Of a stretch of DNA of 64,000 nucleotides, positions 10,783 to 20,589 are shown piece by piece. This DNA is from Chrysemys picta bellii. Taxonomy: Eukaryota; Chordata; Testudines; Emydidae. A program made the position numbers and the translations under genes. Position 1 is the first letter of the stretch. Each line of letters starts with the position of its first letter. The notes beneath the pieces are model-generated. The model was not told the DNA's origin. It ran no database searches and was given only the letters and a program-made list of their open reading frames with translations. The DNA lies in the NCBI RefSeq assembly GCF_011386835.1, contig NC_088800.1:52419439-52483438 (forward strand), written 5' to 3'.

Positions 10783-12181
10783 CGCTTTGAAGAGTACAGG
10801 CATGCACAGCTATTGGCAGGAGGTAAACATGATGATAATTCCTCTTCCCTGAATTAACCAACTAAATCCCAACAATGGAAATAACATTTAAAATAATTGA
10901 CTGATCCAGTAACAGCAATGAGGAAAGTAGCACAGGGTGTTTGGGTTTTAGCAATGCATTAGATAGTCACAAAATCTTGCGCAAAATTAATTCAGATCAA
11001 TGTGGTTATGCTTTTGTATTTGGCTCCTGAGAAGTCCAGGATATGGCTACGCATGATCTCCTGGGTGGCTGTGAAAACCACAATTTTTCAGCCAGAGCCC
11101 CCAGCATAGCAATGCTGTTCTCGTTTCCATGCTTTTGAAAACTTCCTGAAGAAAAGTTACGAAAGGGTTCTGGTAAGCAGTAAAAGTTTTAGTTGGGGGA
11201 GGTATCACCATGAACTGGGAAAGGTCCTGTCTTATCTAATATCTATCTTATCTAATAGCGATCTGCAAGGAGGACATTTAAAAACACATTAGTTGTGTTC
11301 AGAGATGTTATTAAATTAAGAGAACACCACACACCTGTTATGACTGAGAAGTAATACAAAAGGGCCTAGACAATAAAATGAAAGTTATTTAATGGAAGGG
11401 GAAAGGAGGGGAAGCAATTAACACACGAGACTTTAGGACAATATTGGACCACAAGTTACATAGGAATTTGCGAAGGGACATGGAAACAAAATAGCCCTGT
11501 GTAATTTTGGGCTGCAGAAGCATCTCGTCTTGGGGCAAGGTGGCAGAGGTACTTTCTCCATATCATTCTTGTACTGCTACTAGGCACCAGAAAAATCCCT
11601 CTAGTTGGAGAGAGTACAGAGAAGAACAAATTATGAGGGGGCTGAAGAGATTGATTTATGAGGAAAGATAGCATGCATTATATATATATATATATATATA
11701 TAGGATAACTGCTTGAGAGATGACAAAAGAATAGGTAAGAGGTGTAATATTTGAAGGGTATAAAGAACCAAGGAGAGGTACTGTTTGGCATAATACAGTG
11801 GGATAACTGGGAACAAAGGATTGAAATTAACAATAGAATCATTTTGGCTGAATCTCAGGATAAGCTTCATGACAGCACAATCTATTAGCCTATTATAATT
11901 TCCCCAGTGAAGCAGTGAAAGCCACTTCACATGGCATGTTTAAAACAAGTCTGAACAAAATACTGGGAAACATTCAGTAGAAAGAGAGACTTGTTGACCT
12001 AACAAGAGGCTTTATGAGAAGTTACCATCATCATCACCATCTCCACCACCACCACCACAATACTCTCCCACTTGTACCTCAAGCCTCTAATGCATGACTT
12101 GAAGCTGGGAGCCAAGGGTCAAGTGCTATTCACGGAGAAAGAAGTTACAGAGGAGTAAAATTATCCCCTCTCTAAAGATAC
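10783..12181. other. Intronic sequence with one unclassified repeat and a (TA)n tract
   Basis: A (TA)n run lies at 11679-11702 and a CAT/CAC-rich run near 12025-12059. The segment 11018-11137 is inverted relative to 17812-17937. Nothing else is recognised. Confidence 0.5.
11018..11137 (-). repeat. Unclassified interspersed repeat, inverted copy at 17812-17937
   Basis: Its reverse complement contains GAGAACAGCATTGCTATGCT and CACCCAGGAGATCATGCGTA, which recur with few changes on the plus strand near 17.8-17.9 kb. Confidence 0.75.
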
Positions 12182-12279
12182 CAGATTGCCTAGAGTATCA
12201 GGGGGTAGCCGTGTTAGTCTGTATCTACAAAAACAACAAGGAGTCTGGTGGCACCTTAAAGACTAACAAATTTATTTGG

Positions 12280-12321
12280 GCATAAGCTTTCGTGGGTAAA
12301 AACCTCACTTCTTCGGATGCA
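12280..12321 (-). ncRNA. Hammerhead-like motif in the PLE tail (core changed)
   Basis: Minus strand: CCGAAGAAGTGAGG, a short loop, ACCCAC, then GAAAGCTTATGCCC. The layout follows hammerhead ribozymes known from PLE terminal repeats, with a minimal third stem (AGC/TTAT/GC). The first core block is CCGAAGA instead of CTGATGA and the usual U before the cut is C, so activity is unlikely. Confidence 0.4.
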
Positions 12322-12419
12322 TAGAGTGAAAGTTACAGATGCAGGCATTATATACTGACACATGGAGAGCAGGGAGTTATTTCGCAAGTGGAGAACCAGT
12401 GTTGACAGGGCCAATTTAA

Positions 12420-13297
12420 TCAGGGTGGATGTAGTCCACTCCCAATAATGGAGAAGGAGGTGTCAATTCCAGGAGAGGAAAAGCTGCTTCTGTAATAAGC
12501 CAGCCACTCCCAGTCCCTATTCAAGCCCAGATTAATGGTATTAAATTTGCAAATGAATTTTAGTTCTGCTGTTTCTCTTTGAAGTCTATTTCTGAAGTTT
12601 TTTTGTTCAATGATAGTGACTTTTAAATCTGTAATAGAATGACCAGGGAGAATGAAGTGTTCACTTACCGGCTTATGTATGTTACCATTCCTGATGTCCA
12701 ATTTGTGTCCATTTATTCTTTTGCGGAGGGACTGTCCGGTTTGGCCAATGTATGTAGCAGAGGGGCATTGCTGGCACATGATGGCATATGTAACATTAGT
12801 GGATGTGCAGGTGAATGAGCCCTTGATGGTGTGGCTGATGTGGTTGGGTCCTCTGATGGTGTCACCAGAGTAGATATGGGGACAGAGTAGGCAACGAGGT
12901 TTGCTACAGGGATTGGTTCCTGGGTTGGTGTTTCTGTGGTGTGGTGTGTAGATGCTGGTGAGTATTTGCTTCAGGTTGGGGGGTTGTCTGTAAGCGAGGA
13001 CTGGCCTGCCTCCCAAGGTCTGTGAGAGTGAAGGATCATTTTCCAGGATAGGTTGTAGATCATGGATAATGCACTGGAGAGGTTTTAGCTGGGGGCTGTA
13101 TGTGATGGCCAGTGGTGTTCTGTTATTGTCCTTGTTGGGCCTGTCCTGTAGTAGGTGATTTCTGGGTACCCATCTTGCTCTGTCAATCTGTTTCCTCACT
13201 TCCCCAGGTGGGTATTGTAGTTTTACGAATGCTTGATAAAGATCTTGTAGGTGTTTGTCTCTGTCTGAGGGGTTGGAGCAAATTCGGTTGTATCTTA
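12420..13297 (-). pseudogene. Penelope-like element: linker and GIY-YIG endonuclease
   Basis: A Cys-rich linker (CSKPRCLLCPHI) precedes a GIY-YIG domain with VTYAIMCQQCPSATYIGQTG, then SLRKRINGHK and a downstream conserved EHF. This EN(+) domain arrangement marks canonical PLEs; it nicks the target for priming. The frame is the same as that of the RT above, and continues it after removal of 276 inserted bases plus the 3-base duplication (279 in total, a multiple of three). The frame closes with a stop near 12420. The sequence between 13199 and 13297 is open and joins at QVL/RYNR. Confidence 0.85.
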
Positions 13298-13573
13298 GGG
13301 TACGTCTTCACTTACCGGAGGCAGGCAATCGATGTTCTGGGATCGATTTATCGCGTCTGGTTAAAATGCGATAAATCGATCCCGGAAGTGCTCGCCGTCG
13401 ACGCCGGTACTCCAGCTCGGCGAGAGGAGTACGCAGCATCGACGGGGGAGCCTCCGTGCCGCGTCTGGACCCGCGGTAAGTTCGGACTAAGGTACTTCGA
13501 ATTCAGCTACGTTATTAACGTAGCTGAATTTGCGTACCTTAGTCCGAAGTGGGGACTTAGTGGGGACCAGGCC
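13298..13573. mobile_element. Non-autonomous Harbinger element inside the PLE
   Basis: TTA lies on both sides (13295-13297, 13574-13576). The element begins GGGTACGTCTTCAC and holds an internal palindrome around GTACCTTCGAATTCAGCTACG (counting only part of it here: TTCGAATTCAGCTACG). It resembles 61304-61588 throughout (ATCGATTTATCGCG, GTCGACG, GAATTCAGCTAC). It interrupts the PLE frame exactly. Confidence 0.85.
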
Positions 13574-15399
13574 TTAGGACTTGGCTGTAGACAATGGATT
13601 GTATGATGTGTCTTGGATGGAAGCTGGAGGAATGTAGGTATGTATAGCGGTCAGTGGGTTTCCGGTATAGGATAGTGTTTATGTGACCATCACTTATTTG
13701 CACTGTAGTGTCCAGGAAGTGGATCTCTTGTGTGGACTGGTCCAGGCTGAGGTTGACGGTGGGGTGGAAATTGTTGAAGTCCAGGTGGAATTCTTCAAGG
13801 GCCTCCTTTCTGTGGGTCCATATGATGAAGATGTCATCAATGTAGTGCAAGTAGAGGAGGGGCACTAGGGGATGAGAGCTGAGGAAGCGTTGTTCTAAGT
13901 CAGCCATAAAAATGTTGGCATACTGTGGGGCCATGCGGGTACCCATAGCAGTGCCACTGACTTGAAGGTATAAGTTGTCCCCAAATCTGAAGTGGTTGTG
14001 GGTGAGGACAAAGTCACAAAGCTCAGCCACCAGGCGTGCTGTGTCCTCATCAGGGATACTGTTCCTGACAGCTTGTAGTCCACCCTCATGTGGAATATTG
14101 GTATAAAGTGCTTCTACATCCATGGTGGCCAGGATGGTGTTTTCAGGAACACCACCAATGCATTGTAGTTTCCTCAGGAAATCGGTGGTGTCTCGAAGAT
14201 AGCTGGGAGTGCTGGTAGCGTAGGGTCTGAGGAGAGAGTCCAAATAGCCAGATAATCCTGCTGTAAGATGCCAATGCCTGAGATGATGGGGCATCCAGGG
14301 TTTCCGGGTTTATGGATCTTGGGTAGTAGATCGAATACTCCTGGTCGGGGTTCTGGGGGTGTGTCCATGTAGATTTGTTCCCGTACTGTAGCTGGGAATT
14401 ACTTGAGCAGATGGTGTAGTTTCTTTTGGTATTCCTCAGTGGGATCAGAGGATAGTGGCCTGTAGAATGTGGTCTTGGAGAGTTGCCTGGCAGCCTCCTG
14501 TTCATAATCTGACCTGTTCATTATGACTACAGCACCTCCTTTGTCAGCCCCTTTGATGATAATGTCAGAGTTGTTTCTGAGGCTGTGGATGGCATTGCTT
14601 TCTGTACGGCTGAGGTTATGGGACAAGTGATGTTGTTTGTCCACAATTTCAGCCTGTGCACGTCTGCGGAAGCACTATGTAGAGGTCCAGTCTGTCATTT
14701 CGACCGTCAGGAGGAGTCTATGCAGAGTTCTTCATCTTGTAGTGTTGATAGGAGGGTTCCTGTGGGTCAGTGCACTGTTCAGTGGTGCGTTGAAAATATT
14801 CCTTCAGTCGGAGATGACGAAAGTAGGCTTCCAGATCACCACAGAACTGTATCGTGTTCGTGGGGATGGTGGGACAGAAAGAGTCCCCGAGATAGCCCAG
14901 CAGAAGAGTCTGTCCTAAGTGTGTGGTTGGAAAGATTGACAATGTTGTTAGATGAGTTGAGGGTACCACTGTTGTAGCCGCCTGTGGCAGGTAGGAGTTT
15001 AGATAACTTATTGTCCTTTTTCCTCTGTAGAGAAGTGAAGTGTGCATTGTAAATGGCTTGTCTCATTTTTGTAAAGTCCAGCCACGTGGAAGTTTGTGTG
15101 GAAGGTTGGTATTGTATGAGAGTCTCCAGTTCTGAGAGCTCATTCTTGATCTTCTCCTGTCTGCTGTACAGGATGCTGATCAAGTGGTTCCTCAGTTTCT
15201 TTGAGAGAGTGTGGCACAGTCTCTCACCATAGGCCGTGTAGTATGTTGATTGCAATGGATTTTTTACCTTCAGTCCTTTTGGTATGATGTCCATCTGTTT
15301 GCATTTGGAGAGGAAGATGATGTCTGTCTGTATCTGTGCAAGTTTTTTGTTGAGGTTGATGGATTTCCACTCCATACGGCTAAATTTAGTGCCTTGCAT
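13574..15399 (-). pseudogene. Penelope-like element: N-terminal and reverse transcriptase part
   Basis: The N-terminal part (about 15399-14836) has KQMDIIPKGLKVKNP and, in a shifted frame, LRLKEYF. The reverse transcriptase follows: motif A in ATMDVEALYTNIPHEGG, motif B in GTAMGTRMAPQYANIFMADL, and the active site as YIDDIF, all intact. Frameshifts near 14960 and between about 14290 and 14640 break the upstream half. The frame through the RT is open to the Harbinger insertion at 13573. RT of this family copies RNA at a nicked target and is related to telomerase RT. It was one protein with the GIY-YIG part at 12420-13297. Confidence 0.85.
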
Positions 15400-15450
15400 G
15401 GCGTCAAGTATCAGGGGGTAGCCATGTTAGTCTGTATCTACAAAAACAGA

Positions 15451-16273
15451 CGGTCGACTTTCCCATTCCAAACTGGTTTGCGACTGACCGGAAGCTGTCT
15501 GGAGTTGCCAGCTTCCAGATGGCAATAGCCACCTGCTTCTCCACTGGCAGGGCAGCTCTCAATCTCGTGTCCTTGCGCCGCAGGGTGGGGGCAAGCTCCT
15601 CACACAGTCCCATGAAGTGGCTTTTCTCATCCGAAAGTTCTGCAGCCACTGCTCGTCATCCCAGACTTCCATGACGATGTGATCCCACCACTCGGTGCTT
15701 GTTTCCTGAACCCAAAAGCGGCGTTCCACGGTGCTAAGCATGTCCATGAGTGCCACAAGCAATTTCGTGTCGTAAGCGTTACGCGGCTCGATAGCATCGT
15801 CGGACTCCTCACCCTCACTCTCGCTGTCACTTTGGATCTTAAGGAATAGTTCGATAGCCAAACGTGACGTGCTGGCGAGACTCGTCAGCATACGCCTCAG
15901 CAGTTTGGACTCCATTTCCCGCAGACAGATCGCGCTGCACAGAAACCGTTGAAAGATGGTGCCAAAGGTGGACGGAAACAAAGGGATTTCTGGGATGCGA
16001 AGCGATGCATCACGGGGCATTGGGACAGGACACAGAATCCCCCGCACCTACGCCCCCTTCCCACAACCCACGGCGCCAGAATGGGAAAAGGTGCTCTGTG
16101 GGATAGCTGCCCATAATGCACCGCTCCCAATAGCGCTGCAATTGCCGCAAACGTGGCCACGATTGTGTGCTGGGCAGCTGTCAGTGTGAACAGACTGCAG
16201 CGCTCTCCCTACTCAGCTGCACGAAGTCAGGTTTAACTCACAGCGCTGTACATCTGCAAGTGTAGCCAAGGCC
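15451..16273 (-). mobile_element. Harbinger remnant lodged in the upstream PLE tail
   Basis: The right end is GTGTAGCCAAGGCC (minus-strand terminus GGCCTTGGCTACACTTGC), followed at once by PLE sequence. Read leftward it codes for the Harbinger transposase start, then breaks off at 15451 against the PLE tail end. The left end of the element and roughly 125 bases of PLE tail, including the hammerhead-like core, are gone, which points to a deletion after insertion. Confidence 0.75.
15455..15949 (-). pseudogene. Harbinger transposase N-terminal region, frameshifted
   Basis: A frame from about 15915 gives MESKLLRRMLTSLASTSRLA, an acidic SDSESEGEESDD stretch, then VERRFWVQETSTEWWDHIVM. Near 15632 the frame shifts; the other frame continues with GLCEELAPTLRRKDTRLRA, VEKQVAIAIWKLATPDSF and NQFGMGKSTV, the helix-turn-helix region of HARBI1-like transposases. 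It ends at the truncation point. Paralogous to the intact start at 1-311. Confidence 0.8.
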
Positions 16274-16327
16274 ATGGAGAGCAGGGAATTACTTCGCAAG
16301 TGGAGAACCAGTGTTGACAGGGCCAAT

Positions 16328-16840
16328 TTAATCAGGGTGGATGTAGTCCACTCCCAATAACGGATGAGGAGGTTCAATTCCAGGAGAGGAAAAGCTGCTT
16401 CTGTAATGAGCCAGCCACTCCCAGTCCCTATTCAAGCCCAGATTAATGGTGTTAAATTTGCAAATGAATTTTAGTTCTGCTGTTTCTCTTTGAAGTCTGT
16501 TTCTGAAGTTTTTTTGTTCAATGATAGTGACTTTTAAATCTGTAATAGAATGACCAGGGAGATTGAAGTGTTCACTTACTGGCTTTTGTATGTTACCGTT
16601 CCTGATGTCCGATTTGTGTCCATTTATTCTTTTGCAGAGGGACTGTCCGGTTTGGCCAACGTACATGGCAGAGGGGCATTGCTGGCACATGATGGCATAT
16701 ATAACATTAGTGGATGTGCAGGTGAATGAGCCCTTGATGGTGTGGCTGATGTGGTTGGGTCCTCTGATGGTGTCGCCAGAGTAGATATGGGGACAGAGTA
16801 GGCAACGAGGTTTGCTACAGGGATTGGTTCCTGGGTTGGT
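16328..16840 (-). pseudogene. Truncated upstream PLE copy: GIY-YIG part only
   Basis: About 170 codons nearly identical to the downstream copy, including CSKPRCLLCPHI, SAMYVGQTGQSLCKRINGHK and the C-terminal RDWEWLAHYRSS. It stops abruptly at 16840, where an inverted tail piece begins; the sequences share GGT at the join. A few changes (Arg to Cys in SLCKR, Tyr to His in LAHY) separate it from the other copy. Confidence 0.85.
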
Positions 16841-16866
16841 TGCCTGCATCTGTAACTTTCACTCTA

Positions 16867-16910
16867 TGCATCCGAAGAAGTGAGGTTTTTATCCACGAAA
16901 GCTTATGCCC
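16867..16910 (+). ncRNA. Hammerhead-like motif in the inverted PLE tail (core changed)
   Basis: Same layout as at 12280-12321 but on the plus strand: CCGAAGAAG, a weak hairpin, ACGAAAGCTTATGCCC. The orientation shows this tail piece is inverted relative to the rest of the insertion. Confidence 0.4.
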
Positions 16911-17139
16911 AAATAAATCTGTTAGTCTTTAAGGTGCCACCAGACTCCTTGTTGTTTTTGCAGATTGACTAGACTGGCTTGCACTAGGAATAAGGTTAGA
17001 GACTTGAGATCCAGGGATCAGATGACTCTTTGAAGAAACAGAATGACGGGTTAGTTATACCTCAGAACTACAGGTCTACTCGTTTTCTTCCAGGAGCTCC
17101 AAAATCAAGCCCAGGACTCCTCGGGGCAGGGTGGTCAGG

Positions 17140-17745
17140 AGGACAATGACAAGGGGAGCAGAAGAAAGTCCTAACTGCCTTTTACATCTCCCGCCCATCA
17201 CCTCTGCAGGAGCTGCAATTGCCGGGCACTTCCAGAACGACTGGGACAACAGAACCTGCTACCTTGGACGGCCTGTAATCTTGTTTGCTGTTATTGGCTC
17301 AGTGACCGTTCTAATACCCCACTCTTCCTACTACCATCTCTCATATGGTTTCATGTAAACGAGCACATCCCCCTCTGGCCCAATTCTGTTACCCCTCCCT
17401 GTCTTCCATCTCCAGGGCACCTCCCATGCCATATCGCCTCCCTCCGAGCAATCCCACTCTTCTGCATCCTCCCACCTCCCTCACTCCTAATATCTATGTC
17501 CTTCCATGCCCTCTTCAACTCCTTTTCACATGGTGCAGAGCCATCCATTGGTCACACTGAAGGCTATGGGAGCACACAGACTTATCACCTTCACTTTCTT
17601 TCCCTTCTTATTGTTCATTACACCCCTCGCTTGTCTTTAGACAGTAAATTCTTCAAGGAAGGGAATCACATCTTCCTGGGAGCCTGGACACACCTAGCAC
17701 AATGGAGGCCCAAGAGTCGCCTTTGGCCACTATTGTAAGAAGAAT
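17140..17745 (+). mobile_element. L2-like LINE 3' end
   Basis: The end reads CAGTAAATTCTTCAAGGAAG, then ACACCTAGCACAATGGAGGC, the same tail as 2770-2880 and 26130-26215. The upstream pyrimidine-rich part (17360-17600) fits the broken 3' end of such a LINE but is too decayed to place precisely. Confidence 0.6.
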
Positions 17746-17811
17746 CATTTGTAACTACTGGGAACTATAGTGATGTCCAGAGACAGACAGCTGTTTCATC
17801 TGGCTGGAAAT

Positions 17812-17937
17812 GAGAACAGCATTGTTATGCTGGGGATTGGAAAATTGTCTCTGGCTGAAAAATGGTGGTTCTCACAGCCACCCAGGAGATCATGCGTAGC
17901 CGTATCCTGGACTTCCCAGGACCCAAATACACTCCCC
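17812..17937 (+). repeat. Unclassified interspersed repeat, inverted copy of 11018-11137
   Basis: Shares ATGAGAACAGCATTGTTATG and CACCCAGGAGATCATGCGTA with the reverse complement of the 11-kb copy. Confidence 0.75.
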
Positions 17938-17939
17938 TC

Positions 17940-18326
17940 AAACGTTAGGGCATTCATGTGCCAGAAAAGTAAAATAGGGTGGGCTGAGAAAGAGGAGTGT
18001 GCCCACACCTGCTAGGACTTCCATTTGATCCTATCCTGTGCAGTCCTGTGCTGTAACTCATTGGAAAAGGCAGAGTTTGTACTCCTCCTCTTGACTTGAG
18101 AAGTTCCCCACTCTTCCAGTCTTGAAGTTTAATTTGCCTGAGCACAATCCACTCTTCCTGGGCTGTTCAGCTTCCAGGTCACATTCCGAGATGAGAACGA
18201 CGTGGCTTAAGTACACCAGGATTAGAGCCTGGCTCTTCAGTGTCAGAAGACTGTTAGAATTAAAATAATGAGTCTTATGAACTAATTTAGTTCACTAGTC
18301 AGTGTAGTGAAAATGAGTCAGACATG
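17940..18326. other. Intronic sequence, nothing recognised
   Basis: No supported feature. Confidence 0.5.
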
Positions 18327-18334
18327 GCCTAGCA

Positions 18335-18748
18335 CAGTGGCTCTCAGCCTTCCCAGATTACTGTACCCCTTTCAGGAGTCTGATACGTCTTGCATACCCC
18401 CAAATTTCACTTCACTTAAAAACTACTTGCTTACAAAATCAGATATAAAAATACCAAAAAAAGTGTCACAGCACACTATTAATGAAAAATTGTGTATGTT
18501 CTCATTTTTACCATATATTTATAAAATAAATCATTTGGAATATAAATATTGTATTTGCGTTTCAGTGTACGGTATATAGAGCAGTATAAACAAGTCATCT
18601 ATATGAAATTTTAGTTTTTACTGACTTCGCTAGTGCTTTTTATGTAGCCTGTTATAATACTAGGCAAATATCTAGATGAGCTGGTGTACCCTTTAGAAGA
18701 CCTCTGTGTAGCCCCAGGGGTACATGTATCCCTGGTCAAGAACCACTG
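18335..18748. mobile_element. Non-autonomous hAT (Charlie-like) element, 414 bp
   Basis: Ends CAGTGGCTCTCAGCC and GGTCAAGAACCACTG. Flanks GCCTAGCA (18327-18334) and GCCTAGTA (18749-18756) match at 7 of 8. The interior is AT-rich and without a transposase. Confidence 0.85.
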
Positions 18749-18756
18749 GCCTAGTA

Positions 18757-20250
18757 TGAGGCCACCACTTATGAACAAACTCATTTAACCAGACAATTGG
18801 CATAACCAATCCAGGTCCAGGACTGTGATAGTAGAGGGTGCTAAAGGTTATAACTGACACACTGGCAAAGCTGTGGCAATGGGGGATGTCAATCCGCATA
18901 GCATCACTCTTCACTATGCCTAGCTCAAACCAAGGTTATTAATCTCTCATTCATGAGCACTAGATAAATATATGCACAAAACAAAAAACCCTAGAGTTAA
19001 ATCAAACATACAGGACTGGAATGAGAACTGCTTTGTCCTTCAGATGCTGCTGTGTTTCTGGACTGGAAGGAGGAAGATTATGAAAGAGACTTGAGAAAGC
19101 AGATGTATGCTGGGGAAGTTCTATATTTTTTTTCCAAACAAGAAACTGTCTTTATAGACATAACTATTTTCTGTATTGTGCACAATTCCACACCACACAG
19201 AAGATTGCACTAGGAGTTGCACACAGCAGTTCTGCAGGAGAACAACTATAGAAGCTCTCAAGATAGCTGGTCTCCAGTTTGGAACAAGGGTTTCACTTTG
19301 AGGCTAAGCTTTCAATGAGACGTGATGAGATTTTAACAGAGGTGTGATACTCCTGCATGGGATGGCATGGAATTTGATGCACTTGGGAAAAAACTAAAAA
19401 AAAACCAAACTACTTTTTCAGACAAGTAAGAGATTCTTATGCAAATCCATCTCATTCAGACCCCGAGGGTTGCTAAACTATAGCAATGGTCTTATGACAG
19501 CATGTCTGAGTAATTCCCTGTCAACCCTATTCCAGGGCTGCAGTGATAAGGCCTATGGACATCATTGCTAGAACCTTCTTGTGTTTCTCTTAAAACTAGG
19601 TCAATGTACTGTGTCATCTGCTATATCGTTTTGGGGCAAATACACTATCCAATGGATGGTATAAGGACAGTGGTCCTAATTCATTCTTGGTATAACTATT
19701 TAATAGGTCATTGGAGTTACATCACAGATTAATTGGGCACAAATAGGCCCAAGTAATTTTAAAGATACAAATACTTGCTTTTCACTACTCTTGCTACTGC
19801 ATAACAAATGCAAAAGGCAGCTTTGATTGCTATTTGCTTCCATTCTGTCTAAACCTGCTTGAGTGCAGAAGATAATTTAGTTACTCATATAAACAGAATG
19901 TTAGAGTACATAATGTGTTGTGTGAGAACTCTGTGTGCTAATGTATATGAACCTCTAACAGCGACAGAAATATTTCATGGTGGAGGAATGTTTACTTATT
20001 CTCCACCCTAACCCTTACTTCTACTCCATCAGCTCTGAGGGGAGATAAACCGCTATCTGTGATTAGTCAAATCTCATTGGATGCTCTGACATTGGGATGA
20101 AAGAGTAGAATTTCCTAAGATAAACCTATCTATAGTCTCAAGAATGTAATTTGCAGGCTTGCAGTAGTCCTACAACTTACTTAGTAAAATAACTACTAGG
20201 CTGAAATTGCATGGTTCTATCTGAAAAAGAGGGACATGTCTGAAATGGTG
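18757..20250. other. Intronic sequence, nothing recognised
   Basis: No supported feature. Confidence 0.5.
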
Positions 20251-20251
20251 A

Positions 20252-20560
20252 CAGGTTTCAGAGTGGTAGCCGTGTTATTCTGTATCAGCAAAAACAACGG
20301 AAGAGTCCTTGTGGCACCTTAGAGACTAACAAATTTAGTGGGCATAAGCTTTCGTGGGCTAGAACCCACTTCATCAGATGCATGGAGTGGAAAATACAGG
20401 AGCAGGTATAAATACATGAAAAGATGCGAGTTGCCTTACCAAGTGTGAGGTCAGTCTAATGAGACAATTCAATTGACAGCAGGATACCAAGGGAGGAAAA
20501 ATAACTTTTGAAGTGGTAATGAGAATGGCCCATTTCAGACAAGAAGGTGTGAGTAACCAA
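20252..20560 (-). mobile_element. PLE 3' tail fragment (second subfamily)
   Basis: The plus strand begins CAGGTTTCAGAGTGGTAGCC and runs through CTTAGAGACTAACAAATTT and GCATAAGCTTTCGTGGGC, the terminal region of the PLE tails. Inward of it, the 3' untranslated part differs from the 12-kb subfamily. The insertion is cut off near 20560. No target duplication was resolved. Confidence 0.75.
20342..20381 (-). ncRNA. Hammerhead-like ribozyme motif with intact CTGATGA and GAAA
   Basis: Minus strand: CTGATGA (20371-20377), an extra A, a five-pair stem GTGGG/CCCAC with a TTCTAG loop, GAAA, then GCTTATGCCC. Both conserved core blocks are present. Against activity: the extra A before the stem, C in place of the U that should pair with the last A of GAAA, and no obvious first stem. 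PLEs are known to carry hammerheads with tiny third stems that may act as dimers. Confidence 0.5.
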
Positions 20561-20589
20561 GACATTCAAGTTTGGGGCCAAGCTATATT

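Larger units (their letters stand above)
12195..16960 (-). mobile_element. Compound Penelope-like retroelement insertion (tandem copies)
   Basis: The insertion is bounded by CAGATTGCCTAGA (12182-12194) and CAGATTGACTAGA (16961-16973), a 13-base duplication with one mismatch. On the minus strand, from the right: an inverted tail piece (16841-16960), the GIY-YIG part of a truncated upstream copy (16274-16840), a Harbinger remnant, the last 42 bases of that copy's tail (15409-15450), then a near-complete copy with RT and GIY-YIG domains (15408 to about 12420) and its full tail (12195-12420). Head-to-tail copies with shared tails are known for PLEs. I infer one insertion event, later disturbed by Harbinger elements. 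Confidence 0.85.

Noticed and set aside
12652..12873. Plus-strand frames across the PLE (also 16563-16784, 13112-13606, 14585-14977)
   Set aside because: They are antisense shadows of the GIY-YIG and RT coding strand.
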